Source of the DNA: Arthrobacter humicola
GTDB lineage: Bacteria > Actinomycetota > Actinomycetes > Actinomycetales > Micrococcaceae
DNA: 64,000 nt
Reading direction: 5' to 3'
Assembly: GCF_022803015.1 (NCBI RefSeq)
Contig: NZ_JAFKON010000004.1
Location: forward strand, 62,001-126,000
This document shows, piece after piece, positions 26,771 to 34,970 of the stretch (within the stretch, counting starts at the first letter, position 1; each line of letters starts with the position of its first letter). Under the pieces are notes generated by a model that was given only the letters and a program-made list of their open reading frames with translations, did not search any database and had not been told where the DNA came from. The translations under genes were made by a program, and so were the position numbers.

Positions 26771-26776
26771 AGTGTA
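26771..26776 (-). promoter_or_regulatory. -10 element TACACT for metY leader
   Basis: TACACT on the minus strand lies about 6 nt before the first riboswitch base, mirroring TAGACT at metX. The two leaders thus share promoter-to-aptamer spacing. Confidence 0.5.
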
Positions 26777-26932
26777 GGAATGGCGGCGGAGCCCTGGATA
26801 GCTTTGTGACGAAGATGAAGAGGGCTGCCGTCACGGAGCATCCGGGGCGCCGCGTTCGGCGCCCCGGGACGTCCCATGACGGTTAGGGGAGCCTAAGCTG
26901 AGAGGTCCATCACAAAGTGCCAAGATGATGGC

Positions 26933-27571
26933 ATGCGCATGGATCACGTTTCTTACGCCTGTGAACACGATGGCTTGGCAGCCACCACTGAACGTATTGC
27001 GTCTGCCCTCGGCGTTGAAGCCGTGAAGGGTGGAGTGCACCCCCGTTTCGGGACACGCAACATGATTATCCCGCTCGCGGGACACAAGTACCTGGAAGTC
27101 GTGGAGGTCCTGAACCACCCGGCCTCCGACAAGGCCCCGTTCGGCCAGGCCGTCCGGGCACGCTCCGAGGCCGGCGGCGGCTGGATGGGCTGGTGCGTCG
27201 AGGTTGACGACCTGGCCCCGTTCGAGGAGCGGCTCGGCCGCGCCGCCGTCAACGGCAACCGGAAGTTTCCCGACGGCCGCGAACTGATCTGGAAGCAGAT
27301 CGGCATCCTGGGGCTCATCGCCGACCCCCAGGTGCCGTACATGCTCAAGTGGGAGGGCGACCCGGAGTTGCACCCGTCCAACGCCTACGCGAGCGATGTC
27401 AAGATGTCCGCACTGACCATTGCCGGTTCGGCCGCGCGCGTCACGGAGTGGCTGGGCGAACCGGTTGAAAAGCCGCTGGAAGACGTCGCCGTGAACTGGA
27501 TCGCGCCGCACGGGACTCCCGGCATCCTCTCTGTCACCTTCGAGACCGCCTCCGGAGCGGTCACGATCTAA
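26933..27571 (+). CDS. Glyoxalase-like (VOC superfamily) protein
   Basis: Cytoplasmic protein of 212 aa with the glyoxalase-like domain type: MDHVSYACEHDGLAATTERIASALG at the start, HPRFGTRNMIIPLAGHKYLEVVEV, and the second-module residues GWMGWCVEVDD. The metal-type positions H5 and E57 (approximate) are present, but substrate and reaction are unknown. ATGs at 26933 and 26939 are both possible. A TTAGG-N4-CCTAA repeat (26883-26896) is upstream. Confidence 0.85.
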   Translation: MRMDHVSYACEHDGLAATTERIASALGVEAVKGGVHPRFGTRNMIIPLAGHKYLEVVEVLNHPASDKAPFGQAVRARSEAGGGWMGWCVEVDDLAPFEERLGRAAVNGNRKFPDGRELIWKQIGILGLIADPQVPYMLKWEGDPELHPSNAYASDVKMSALTIAGSAARVTEWLGEPVEKPLEDVAVNWIAPHGTPGILSVTFETASGAVTI

Positions 27572-27591
27572 CGCTCCACCTGCCCCACGCT

Positions 27592-27643
27592 TCGGCCGCC
27601 ATCTCTTAGGTGCCAACGTTGTCACCTAGGAGACGGCGGCCGA
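27592..27643. terminator. Bidirectional terminator hairpin
   Basis: Two 21-nt arms (27592-27612 and 27623-27643) are complementary at 19 of 21 positions around a 10-nt loop, between the convergent VOC gene (ends 27571) and CPBP gene (ends 27690). The plus strand continues GATCATTTAA, a weak T-rich tail. It probably ends transcription from both sides. Confidence 0.75.
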
Positions 27644-27689
27644 GATCATTTAAGGCCTGCCGATGGCGCCGGCTGTACGGGCAACGCCA

Positions 27690-28457
27690 TCAGCCCAGGC
27701 CCACGGCCCTGCCGAACAGGCTGAACCCCACGAACGCCACAGTGTCCAGGATGGCGTGGGCGATCACCAGCGGCATCACCCGTTTGGTCCGCGTGTAGAC
27801 CAGCGCGAAGACCACGCCCATCACCGCGTTGCCGATGAACGGCCCGAACCCCTGGTACAAGTGATAACTGCCGCGGAGCAGGGCGCTTGCGGCGATGGCC
27901 GCCGGCACGCTCCAGCCCAGTTTCCCGAGCCGGTCCAGCAGATACGCCACCACAATCACTTCCTCGACCACCGCGTGCCGGATCGCGGACAGGACCAGCA
28001 CCGGCACGGTCCACCAGTACGCGTCCAGGGCGCTGGGGATGATCGCCGTCGTGATCCCCAGCGCCCGGCCGGCGGCGTAGAGCCCCAGGGACGGAATGCC
28101 GATGAGCGCAGCTAGTCCGAGCCCCTGCAGGAGGTCTTTGCCGGGCCGGGCGAAGTCGAAGCCGATCCTTCGGAACGCCGAGGTTCCGCGCTCACCGGCC
28201 GGCCAGTGCTCGGTGAGGAAATAGATCACAAGGGCCACCGGGACCAGGGCGAAGATGATGTCCAGCAACTGGTAGGTGAGGTCGAAGTATTCGCGTGCGC
28301 TCTGTGAGCGGTTCAGGGTGGATGTCCCCTGGGCCAGCGGCGCCGTGGTCATCTTGTCCAGCAACTGCACCAGGGAGTAGATCGCGGACTGCCCGAGCGA
28401 CAACCCCAGGACAATCAACACTTCGAACCGCAGCCGACGGCGGGAGGGAACCAACAT
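27690..28457 (-). CDS. CPBP-family intramembrane metalloprotease homologue
   Basis: Multi-pass membrane protein, 255 aa from the ATG at 28457, of the CPBP (CAAX protease/bacteriocin-processing) family. The paired glutamates in AVVEEVIVVAYLL and histidines in GSYHLYQGF and IAHAILDT, the expected zinc/catalytic residues, are visible in the last third. The usual arginine of EExxxR is replaced in the sequence EEVIVVA, as in some actinobacterial members. About seven hydrophobic segments. Substrate unknown. Confidence 0.85.
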   Translation of the reverse strand: MLVPSRRRLRFEVLIVLGLSLGQSAIYSLVQLLDKMTTAPLAQGTSTLNRSQSAREYFDLTYQLLDIIFALVPVALVIYFLTEHWPAGERGTSAFRRIGFDFARPGKDLLQGLGLAALIGIPSLGLYAAGRALGITTAIIPSALDAYWWTVPVLVLSAIRHAVVEEVIVVAYLLDRLGKLGWSVPAAIAASALLRGSYHLYQGFGPFIGNAVMGVVFALVYTRTKRVMPLVIAHAILDTVAFVGFSLFGRAVGLG

Positions 28458-28552
28458 GGTTCTATCTTGCCTGCACTTGCCGATAGTTTGCTGGTGCCCG
28501 CGTGGTACCGGCCGAACGGGGTTTTGCCTGCGGCACCTGCTTTTAGGAGCCC

Positions 28553-28558
28553 TATGCT
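28553..28558 (+). promoter_or_regulatory. -10 hexamer TATGCT of a leaderless promoter
   Basis: TATGCT ends 8 nt before the ATG at 28567 of the histidine phosphatase gene, leaving no space for a leader. This is the widest spacing of the leaderless set in this window. Confidence 0.5.
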
Positions 28559-28566
28559 TGGGGATT

Positions 28567-29247
28567 ATGAGTGCGCCCCGGAAAATCATCATGATCCGGC
28601 ACGGCCAGTCTGCCGCCAATGCCGACACCTCGATCTACAACCGTGTTCCGGACTACCGGATCCCGTTGACCGCGCTGGGCCTGGAGCAGGCCACCGCGGC
28701 CGGGGAGGAGGTCCGGCGCCAGCTGGACGGCCGCCCGGTGTGCGTCTACGTCTCCCCCTACCTGCGCGCCTACCAGACCCTCGAGGCGCTGAATCTCGGC
28801 CCGCTCGTGGAGCGGGTGATCGAGGAACCGCGGCTGCGCGAACAGGACTGGGCCAACTTTCAGATCGCCGGCGACATCGAGGACCAGAAGGAGCTCCGCA
28901 ACGCCTACGGGCACTTCTTCTACCGCTTCCGCGAGGGCGAGTCCGGTTCCGATGTGTATGACAGGATCTCTTCCTTTATGGAAACCCTGCACCGGCACTG
29001 GTCCCGGCCCGGCTATGCCCCGAACGCGCTGTTCGTGACGCACGGATTGACCATGCGGCTGTTTTGCATGCGCTGGTTCCACTGGTCGGTGGAATACTTC
29101 GAGTCCCTGAACAACCCCGAAAATGCCGAGGTCCGCACCCTGCTGCGCACCTCGCACGGCAAGTACGAGCTCGACAAGCCCTTCACGCAGTGGGAGAAGA
29201 GGCGCGTGGACGAGACCGTCCTCGACGCACCGCCCATGATGTTCTAG
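28567..29247 (+). CDS. Histidine phosphatase family protein
   Basis: Phosphoglycerate-mutase-like phosphatase of 226 aa. The catalytic RHG motif is at residues 11-13 (MIRHGQSAAN), and the second histidine is in FVTHGLTMRLF. The substrate is not known; such proteins act on small phospho-metabolites. The ATG at 28567 lies 8 nt after a TATGCT -10 hexamer (28553-28558), so the message is probably leaderless. It is convergent with hutI (2-bp gap). Confidence 0.9.
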   Translation: MSAPRKIIMIRHGQSAANADTSIYNRVPDYRIPLTALGLEQATAAGEEVRRQLDGRPVCVYVSPYLRAYQTLEALNLGPLVERVIEEPRLREQDWANFQIAGDIEDQKELRNAYGHFFYRFREGESGSDVYDRISSFMETLHRHWSRPGYAPNALFVTHGLTMRLFCMRWFHWSVEYFESLNNPENAEVRTLLRTSHGKYELDKPFTQWEKRRVDETVLDAPPMMF

Positions 29248-29249
29248 GG

Positions 29250-30482
29250 CTAACGGACCGGCTGCGCTACACCGGCGCGCCACACCGCGTGCGTCAGGGG
29301 GATGCCGGGCCGGTAGGCCAGGTGCGTGGCGGAAGGGGCGTTGAGCAGGTGCAGGTCCGCGCGGTGCCCGACGGCGATCGAGCCCACCGCGCGTGCGCCG
29401 TCGGCGTCGTTCCCGGACTCCCGGCCCAGGGCCAGCGCGCCGCCGTAGGTCGCGGCGCGCACCGCCTCGTGGACGCTGAGCCGCATCTGCAGCACGGCGG
29501 TGGTGACGCAGAACGCCATGGAGCTGGTGTAGGACGTGCCGGGGTTGCAGTTGGAGGCCAGCGCCAGCTGCACACCGGCGTCGAGCAGCTCCCGGCCGGG
29601 GGCCAGCGGCTGCCGGGTGGAAAGATCGCAGGCCGGCAGGCAGGTGGCAACCGTGCCGCGCTGCCCGGATCCAGGGGTGCCGCTGCCGCCGGCGGCGTCC
29701 CAGCCGGACCAGCTCGCGGCGAGGGCGTCGACGTCCGCGGCCGACAGGTAGTTCACGTGGTCCACGCTGGCGGCGCCGACTTCCACCGCCAGCCGGACTC
29801 CGGGGCCCTCGCCGAGCTGGTTGCCGTGGACGCGCAGTCCCAGCCCGGCGGCCTTGCAGGCCAGGAGCACCCGGCGGGACTGGTCCTCGTTGAACGCGCC
29901 CTGCTCGCAAAAGACGTCGGCCCAGCGGACGTAGGGCCGGACTGCGGTGAGCATCGGCCCGCAGACCAGCTCCGTGTATTCCTCCGCGTCCATCCCGGCG
30001 GGCACAAGGTGCGCCCCCAGGTAGGTCACCTCGTCCGCCACGGTCGAGGCGATGCGGGCGCTGCGGGCCTCGTTCTCGAGGTCCAGGCCGTAGCCGGTTT
30101 TGGTCTCCAGGTAGGTGGTGCCCTGCGACACGGCCTCCGCGACGCGGCCCATCGCGAGCCGGGTCAGGTCGAAGTCGCTCGCGCTCCGGGTGGCGCCAGT
30201 GGTGACGGCGATCCCGCCGGCGCTGTAGCTCTCTCCCGCCATCCGGGCCTCGAACTCGGCAGTGCGGTCCCCCGCGAAGATCAGGTGCGTGTGGGAGTCG
30301 ACCCAGCCCGGCAGGAGCGCCCGGCCACCGGCATCCACCCGTTCGTCCGCGGCCGGGGCGCCGGCCGCGGGCCCGAGCCAGGAAATCCGCTCCCCCTCGA
30401 TCACCACCGCCGCGTCACGGAGGACGCGGTGTTCCGCGTCCTGGGTCATCAGTTCGGCGATATTGGTGATGAGGGTGCTCAT
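29250..30482 (-). CDS. hutI: Imidazolonepropionase
   Basis: Hydrolyses 4-imidazolone-5-propanoate to N-formimino-L-glutamate in histidine breakdown. The 410-aa amidohydrolase has the metal motif HTH in GWVDSHTHLIFAG, RMAGESYSAGGIAVTT, a second histidine in LRVHGNQLGEG, DHVNYL, and ALASNCNPGTSYTSSM near the C-terminus. It is separated from the hutH and hutU genes expected for the pathway, which are not in this window. It follows a FAD amine oxidoreductase by 11 bp, suggesting one transcript. Confidence 0.94.
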   Translation of the reverse strand: MSTLITNIAELMTQDAEHRVLRDAAVVIEGERISWLGPAAGAPAADERVDAGGRALLPGWVDSHTHLIFAGDRTAEFEARMAGESYSAGGIAVTTGATRSASDFDLTRLAMGRVAEAVSQGTTYLETKTGYGLDLENEARSARIASTVADEVTYLGAHLVPAGMDAEEYTELVCGPMLTAVRPYVRWADVFCEQGAFNEDQSRRVLLACKAAGLGLRVHGNQLGEGPGVRLAVEVGAASVDHVNYLSAADVDALAASWSGWDAAGGSGTPGSGQRGTVATCLPACDLSTRQPLAPGRELLDAGVQLALASNCNPGTSYTSSMAFCVTTAVLQMRLSVHEAVRAATYGGALALGRESGNDADGARAVGSIAVGHRADLHLLNAPSATHLAYRPGIPLTHAVWRAGVAQPVR

Positions 30483-30493
30483 GGATCCATTCT

Positions 30494-31642
30494 TCAGCGC
30501 CGGATGGACCAGCGGGTCGCGGCCAGCGCCTCCGCTGTCCGGGATGCCGGACTGGCCTCGGTGGACGGAGACATAGCCGGGGAGACACCCGGGGTCAGGG
30601 CCGGGGCGGAGCCCTGGCCGGCGAGGATCAGTCCGGCGGCCAGTTCCGCGACGCCGGATGATGTCTGGAATCCGTACCCGCCCTGACCGGCGAGCCAGAA
30701 GAATCCGGTGGCCTCGGCGTCGAACCCCACCACCGGGACGCCGTCGGCCGCCTCCGTCCGCAGCCCCGTCCAGGCGGTGCGGACGTTCCGGATCCCGAGC
30801 GTCGTGATCTCGTTGAGCCGGGCGATGACCCGTTCGACGTCACCGGGATAGGGCCGGGCGTCCTCGGGTCCGCTCGGCACGTGCTCCGCGGGTGAGATCA
30901 GGACCTGGCCGTTATCGGGCCGGAAGTAGAAGCTGTCATCGGCCGCCGCCACCATCGGGCAGGCTTCCGGGAGCGGATTATCGACGTCGACGATCGCCGC
31001 GGTGCGCCGGTACGGCTGCAGGCCCAGCTTCTCGACGCCGCTGAGGACGGCGAGCTCGTCGGCCCAGGCACCGGCGGCGTTAACCACGACGGCGGACTGG
31101 AAGCCTTCCTGCCCGGCGCCCAGTTCCCAGCCGGTGCCCAGGCGCTGGGCCGAATGGACCCTGGCGCCGGTAATGATGTCCACGCCGCCGGCCACGGCGA
31201 GCCGCCGGTGGTCCTCGAGCAGCACGGGGGCGTTGCAGGCGAAGGATCCGGTGTCCAGCCCGGCGGCGCTGAACGAATCCGGGACCAGGGCCGGGCACAG
31301 GTCCAGTGCCTCGGCGTGGGTGATCCGCTGCATGTGTCCGCTTGCCTCCGCCCGGACGGTGGCGTCGTCCCCGATCAGCATGAAGCTGCGCGGGGTGAGC
31401 ACCGGTTCCGGACGTTCGGCGTCCTGGGCCGCGATGAGGTCGAGCGTCCGGACGGTGAGCTCCTGAACCACAGGCGGGCCGTAGCTGGGAATCAGTTGCC
31501 GGGCCGAGCGGGCCGAGGTGTGGTACGCCAGGGTCTGCTCGGCTTCGATCAGGGCCACGCTGCAGTGCCCGGCCACGGCGGAGGCAAGGGACAGGCCGGC
31601 GATCCCGCCGCCGACAATTACGACATCGTAATGAGCTGACAT
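30494..31642 (-). CDS. FAD-dependent amine/amino-acid oxidoreductase (DAO family)
   Basis: Flavoprotein of the D-amino-acid oxidase/glycine oxidase family, 382 aa. The N-terminal FAD motif is VVIVGGGIAGLSLA, and TAWTGLRTEAADGVPVVGFD plus WLAGQGGYGFQTSSGVAELAAGLI form the C-terminal FAD region. The last 45 residues are Ala/Ser/Pro-rich and likely disordered. Substrate unknown; its pairing with hutI is unusual. The ATG at 31642 follows AAGGAT by 6 nt, a weak leaderless-type signal. The long repeat region lies directly upstream. Confidence 0.88.
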   Translation of the reverse strand: MSAHYDVVIVGGGIAGLSLASAVAGHCSVALIEAEQTLAYHTSARSARQLIPSYGPPVVQELTVRTLDLIAAQDAERPEPVLTPRSFMLIGDDATVRAEASGHMQRITHAEALDLCPALVPDSFSAAGLDTGSFACNAPVLLEDHRRLAVAGGVDIITGARVHSAQRLGTGWELGAGQEGFQSAVVVNAAGAWADELAVLSGVEKLGLQPYRRTAAIVDVDNPLPEACPMVAAADDSFYFRPDNGQVLISPAEHVPSGPEDARPYPGDVERVIARLNEITTLGIRNVRTAWTGLRTEAADGVPVVGFDAEATGFFWLAGQGGYGFQTSSGVAELAAGLILAGQGSAPALTPGVSPAMSPSTEASPASRTAEALAATRWSIRR

Positions 31643-31887
31643 GATCCCATCCTTGCAGATTGTCGGGTCAGGTGATCACGTCCGGCTATACGGCGTTTGC
31701 CGCAACCTGCGCCCGGGCGAGCGGCGTGAATCGGGTCCCACAGTCATCACCAGCGGCGTTGTTGGGTGCCAGGGCGTTGAAATGTCCAGTGACTCACGGT
31801 GTTCTCGGCACATGCCGTCTCCACGATTCCGAGTTTGGCGGCGACCTTCTTGGAATTCTGGTTGCTTGGATAAATTGTGCACGCCGC

Positions 31888-32320
31888 CCCGGGACATGCT
31901 CTTCCGTGGTCCGCACGGCTGGACATGTCCCTCGTTGCGGCGGGCAGACCCGGGACATGCCCCTCCTTGGTCGTGGCCATTGGACATAGTGGCATTATGT
32001 CCAGTCCTCGCTGCCGAAGCTGGACATGTCCCTCGTTGCGGCGGGCAGGCCCGGGACATGCTCTTCCGTGGTCCGCACGGCTGGACATGTCCCTCGTTGC
32101 GGCGGGCAGGCCCGGGACATGCCCGCCCGTGGTCCGCACGACTGGACATGTCCCTCGTTGCTGCGGGCCGGCCCGGGACATGCTCTTCCGTGGTCCGCAC
32201 GGCTGGACATGTCCCTCGTTGCTGCGGGCCGGCCCGGGACATGCCCTTCGTTGGTCGCGGCCATTGGACATAGTGGCATTATGTCCAGTCCTCGCTGCCG
32301 AAGCTGTACATGTCACGCGG
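31888..32320. repeat. Array of 61-bp palindromic repeats (gene-free region)
   Basis: Six head-to-tail units start with CCCGGGACATG at 31888, 31949, 32050, 32111, 32172 and 32233. Units 1, 3, 4 and 5 are 61 bp; unit 2 is 101 bp and unit 6 is a similar longer unit of about 88 bp, both carrying the extra inverted repeat TGGACATA-N7-TATGTCCA. Each short unit can fold as GGGACATG ... CATGTCCC, enclosing CCGTG-GTCCG-CACGG with 5-nt side loops (unit 4 loses one inner pair). The period is not a multiple of three and no frame codes. It dominates the gene-free stretch 31643-32433; the rest (31643-31887 and 32321-32433) shows no feature beyond isolated TGTCCAGT/GGCACATG-like fragments. Confidence 0.9.
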
Positions 32321-32433
32321 ACCAGCACGTGGAGGAAGCCTGGATGAACGTGCAAGGCCGGGCAGGGCCTGGCTCCTGGGGCCGGGCCGGACCCGTGCTG
32401 AATGCGGGGGCCCGGCCTCGGCGATCAGGCGCT

Positions 32434-33645
32434 CTAGGCTGCTGCCACTGCTGCGCGGCTGCGCACGAACGCCTGGACGCAGGCTTCGACGTCGTCGGCG
32501 CTGTGCGCGGCGGAGAGCTGGACGCGGATCCGGGCGGCGCCCTTGGGCACCACCGGGTAGCTGAACGCCGTGACGAAGACGCCGTTGTGGAGCATGGCGT
32601 CGGCCACCTTGGCCGCCATCACGGCGTCGCCGAACATTACCGGGACAATGGCGTGCTCGCCGGGGAGCAGGTCGAAGCCTTCCTCGCTCATGCGGTTCCG
32701 GAAGAGTTCAGCGTTGGCGAAGAGCTTGCCGCGCAGTTCGCCGGAGTTTTCCACGAGGTCCAGGGCCTTGAGCGTGGCCGCGACGATCGCCGGGGCCAGC
32801 GAGTTGGAGAACAGGTAGGGGCGGGCCTTCTGGCGGAGCATCGCCACGACCTCGCCGCGGCCCGAGACGTAGCCGCCGGAGGCGCCGCCGAGGGCCTTGC
32901 CGAAGGTGCCGGTGTAGATGTCCACGCGGTCCGAGACGCCGGCGTGTTCCGGCGTGCCGGCACCGGTGGCGCCCATGAAGCCCACTGCGTGGGAATCGTC
33001 CACCATGACCAGGGCGTCGTACTTATCGGCGAGGTCGCAGATCGCTTCGAGCGGGGCCAGGAAGCCGTCCATCGAGAAGACGCCGTCCGTGACGATGATC
33101 TTGCGGCGGGCCGGGTTCTCCTGCGTGGTGGCCTCGATCAGCTTCGATTCGAGGTCCGCCATGTCCTGGTTGGCGTAGCGGAAGCGCTGGGCCTTGCAGA
33201 GCCGGATGCCGTCAATGATGGACGCGTGGTTCAGGGCGTCCGAGATGACTGCGTCTTCCGGGCCGAAGAGGGACTCGAATACGCCGCCGTTGGCGTCGAA
33301 GCAGCTGGAGAACAGGATGGTGTCCTCGGTGCCGAGGAACGCCGAGACGCGCTTTTCCAGTGCCAGGTGCAGGTCCTGGGTGCCGCAGATGAAGCGGACG
33401 CTGGCCATGCCGAAGCCGCGCTCGTCCATGGCGGTCTTCGCCGCGGCGATGATGTCCGGGTGGTCGGCGAGGCCCAGGTAGTTGTTGGCGCAGAAGTTCA
33501 GCACGTCGGCGCCGGACTCGCCGATCTGCCCGGCCTTGATGCGGTTGGCCTGCGGCGAGTCGATATGCCGCTCGGTCTTGAACAGACCGGCGCTGCGGAT
33601 CTCATCGAGTTCGTGCTGCAGCTGGTCCTTGATGGCTGAATACAT
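32434..33645 (-). CDS. kbl: Glycine C-acetyltransferase (2-amino-3-ketobutyrate CoA ligase)
   Basis: PLP enzyme that cleaves 2-amino-3-oxobutanoate, made by Tdh, with CoA into glycine and acetyl-CoA. The 403-aa protein has [14 protein letters not shown], the cofactor-contacting [10 protein letters not shown], and the PLP lysine in [17 protein letters not shown]. It is downstream of tdh on the minus strand (99 bp gap), as in the classic threonine pathway. A GAGGAG site precedes the ATG at 33645. Confidence 0.97.
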   Translation of the reverse strand: MYSAIKDQLQHELDEIRSAGLFKTERHIDSPQANRIKAGQIGESGADVLNFCANNYLGLADHPDIIAAAKTAMDERGFGMASVRFICGTQDLHLALEKRVSAFLGTEDTILFSSCFDANGGVFESLFGPEDAVISDALNHASIIDGIRLCKAQRFRYANQDMADLESKLIEATTQENPARRKIIVTDGVFSMDGFLAPLEAICDLADKYDALVMVDDSHAVGFMGATGAGTPEHAGVSDRVDIYTGTFGKALGGASGGYVSGRGEVVAMLRQKARPYLFSNSLAPAIVAATLKALDLVENSGELRGKLFANAELFRNRMSEEGFDLLPGEHAIVPVMFGDAVMAAKVADAMLHNGVFVTAFSYPVVPKGAARIRVQLSAAHSADDVEACVQAFVRSRAAVAAA

Positions 33646-33743
33646 GGGTTGGCTCCTCGGCTGGTTGGATGCGGGGGCGGAATGCTGTGCGTGGAAGGCG
33701 GCGTCTGGCAGGGGCCCGGAAGCGCGCGATCGGGGAAAGGGGC

Positions 33744-34790
33744 CTAGAAAACGGTCCAGTCGAGGACCACCTTGCCGCCGACGCCGGCGCGGGCCACCTC
33801 GAAACCCTTTTCCCAGTCGGTGGCCGGCAGCGTGTCCGTGACCACGGCCGAGATGTTTGCGTGCAGGGCCGGGTTGGATGAGAGCATGGCGCTCATCGCG
33901 TACCAGGTCTCGAACATTTCGCGACCGTAGATGCCCTTCATGGTCAGCATGTGCGTGACCACCTTGCCCCAGTTGATGTCGATGGACTGGCTGGGAAGTC
34001 CCAGCATCGCGATCCGGCCGCCGTGGTTCATGTTGTCGATCATCTCAGGCAGCGCGGTGGGGTGTCCCGACATTTCCATGCCGATGTCGAAGCCTTCGCG
34101 CATGCCGAGTTCGCGCTGGGCGTCCTTGACCCGCATCTTCGAGACATCGATCGCGAGGTCGACGCCGAGCCTGCGGGCCAGTTCCAGCCGGGGCGCGGAG
34201 ACGTCGGTGATCGCGATCTTGCGGGCGCCCGCGTGCCGGGCGACGGCGATCGCCATCAGGCCGATAGGTCCGGCGCCGGTGATCAACACGTCCTCGCCGA
34301 CCAGCGGGAAGCTCAGGGCGGTGTGGACGGCGTTGCCGAAGGGGTCGAAGATGGCGCCGAGTTCCGGGGTGACGGAGGGGTCCTGGTGGACCCAGACGTT
34401 GGTCTCGGGGATCACCACGTACTCGGCAAAGGCGCCGTCGCGCTGGACGCCGACGCTGACGGTGTTGATGCACATCTGGCGGCGGCCGGCGCGGCAGTTG
34501 CGGCAGATTCCGCAGACGATGTGGCCCTCGCCGGAGACCCTGTCCCCGACCTTGACGTCCAGGACGTCCTCGCCGGTCTCCACGACCTCGCCGTAGAACT
34601 CGTGGCCGGCGATCAGGGGGGCGTTGATGATGCCCTGCGCCCAGGCGTCCCAGGCCTGGATGTGCAGGTCCGTACCGCAGATGCCGGTGGTCATGACGCG
34701 GATCTTGACGTCCCCGGGGCCGCTCTTCGGCTCGGGACGGTCGACGAGCTCGAATCCTGCGTGGGCGCCGGCTTTGTAGAGAGCCTTCAT
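33744..34790 (-). CDS. tdh: L-threonine 3-dehydrogenase
   Basis: Zinc-dependent medium-chain dehydrogenase that oxidises L-threonine to 2-amino-3-oxobutanoate with NAD. The 348-aa protein has the catalytic zinc residues C38 (GICGTDLH), H63 and E64 (AGHEFYGEV), the four-cysteine structural zinc loop [15 protein letters not shown], and [18 protein letters not shown] for NAD. A TAGGAAGG site precedes the ATG at 34790. It is divergent from the LysR gene at 34971, a likely regulator of tdh-kbl. Confidence 0.97.
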   Translation of the reverse strand: MKALYKAGAHAGFELVDRPEPKSGPGDVKIRVMTTGICGTDLHIQAWDAWAQGIINAPLIAGHEFYGEVVETGEDVLDVKVGDRVSGEGHIVCGICRNCRAGRRQMCINTVSVGVQRDGAFAEYVVIPETNVWVHQDPSVTPELGAIFDPFGNAVHTALSFPLVGEDVLITGAGPIGLMAIAVARHAGARKIAITDVSAPRLELARRLGVDLAIDVSKMRVKDAQRELGMREGFDIGMEMSGHPTALPEMIDNMNHGGRIAMLGLPSQSIDINWGKVVTHMLTMKGIYGREMFETWYAMSAMLSSNPALHANISAVVTDTLPATDWEKGFEVARAGVGGKVVLDWTVF

Positions 34791-34829
34791 GGGCCTTCCT
34801 AACTGTGCTTTTGGGGTCCTGCTCCGCGC

Positions 34830-34855
34830 GTTCTGTTCCGCGTGTTCTGTTCCGC
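34830..34855. repeat. Two 12-bp direct repeats in the tdh upstream region
   Basis: GTTCTGTTCCGC is present at 34830-34841 and 34844-34855, 40-65 bp upstream of tdh and inside its likely 5' leader or promoter. The downstream stretch 34890-34965 is AT-rich compared with the surroundings, as expected of a divergent promoter region. Confidence 0.5.
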
Positions 34856-34957
34856 ATGCGGGGCGGGCGTGTGGGTCAACTCACCCCATTAGACCCACCA
34901 GAAAGCATTAGCACAACCGAATTTTTCTCAATCGACGAATTAGCAATCACTGTTGCA

Positions 34958-34963
34958 TAGAAT
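34958..34963 (+). promoter_or_regulatory. -10 hexamer TAGAAT before the LysR gene
   Basis: TAGAAT is followed by 7 nt and then ATG at 34971, which supports that start and a leaderless message. In-frame TTG/ATG codons at 34953 and 34962 would lie within or before the promoter, so they are unlikely starts. Confidence 0.5.
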
Positions 34964-34970
34964 GGCTGGC

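Noticed and set aside
24262..26886. An 874-codon plus-strand open frame over metX/metY
   Set aside because: It is antisense to two strongly recognised genes and runs across two riboswitches; its composition is typical of GC-rich shadow frames.
26883..26896. IdeR/DtxR iron box (TTAGG-N4-CCTAA)
   Set aside because: Spacing and flanks do not match the 19-bp consensus; the downstream VOC gene has no iron link.
31650..31887. Possible transposase helix-turn-helix remnant (SKKVAAKLGIVETACAENT on the minus strand)
   Set aside because: Only a short fragment with weak similarity to IS3-type HTH sequences; no catalytic residues or terminal repeats could be seen.
31888..32320. CRISPR array
   Set aside because: Repeats are contiguous with no unique spacers, units exceed CRISPR repeat length, and no cas genes are nearby.
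31747..32355. Long open frames on both strands across the 61-bp repeats (Cys/Gly/Arg-rich peptides)
   Set aside because: The period is 61 bp, so each repeat falls in a different frame; the encoded peptides repeat in scrambled form on both strands and match no family. They are by-products of GC-rich repeat DNA.
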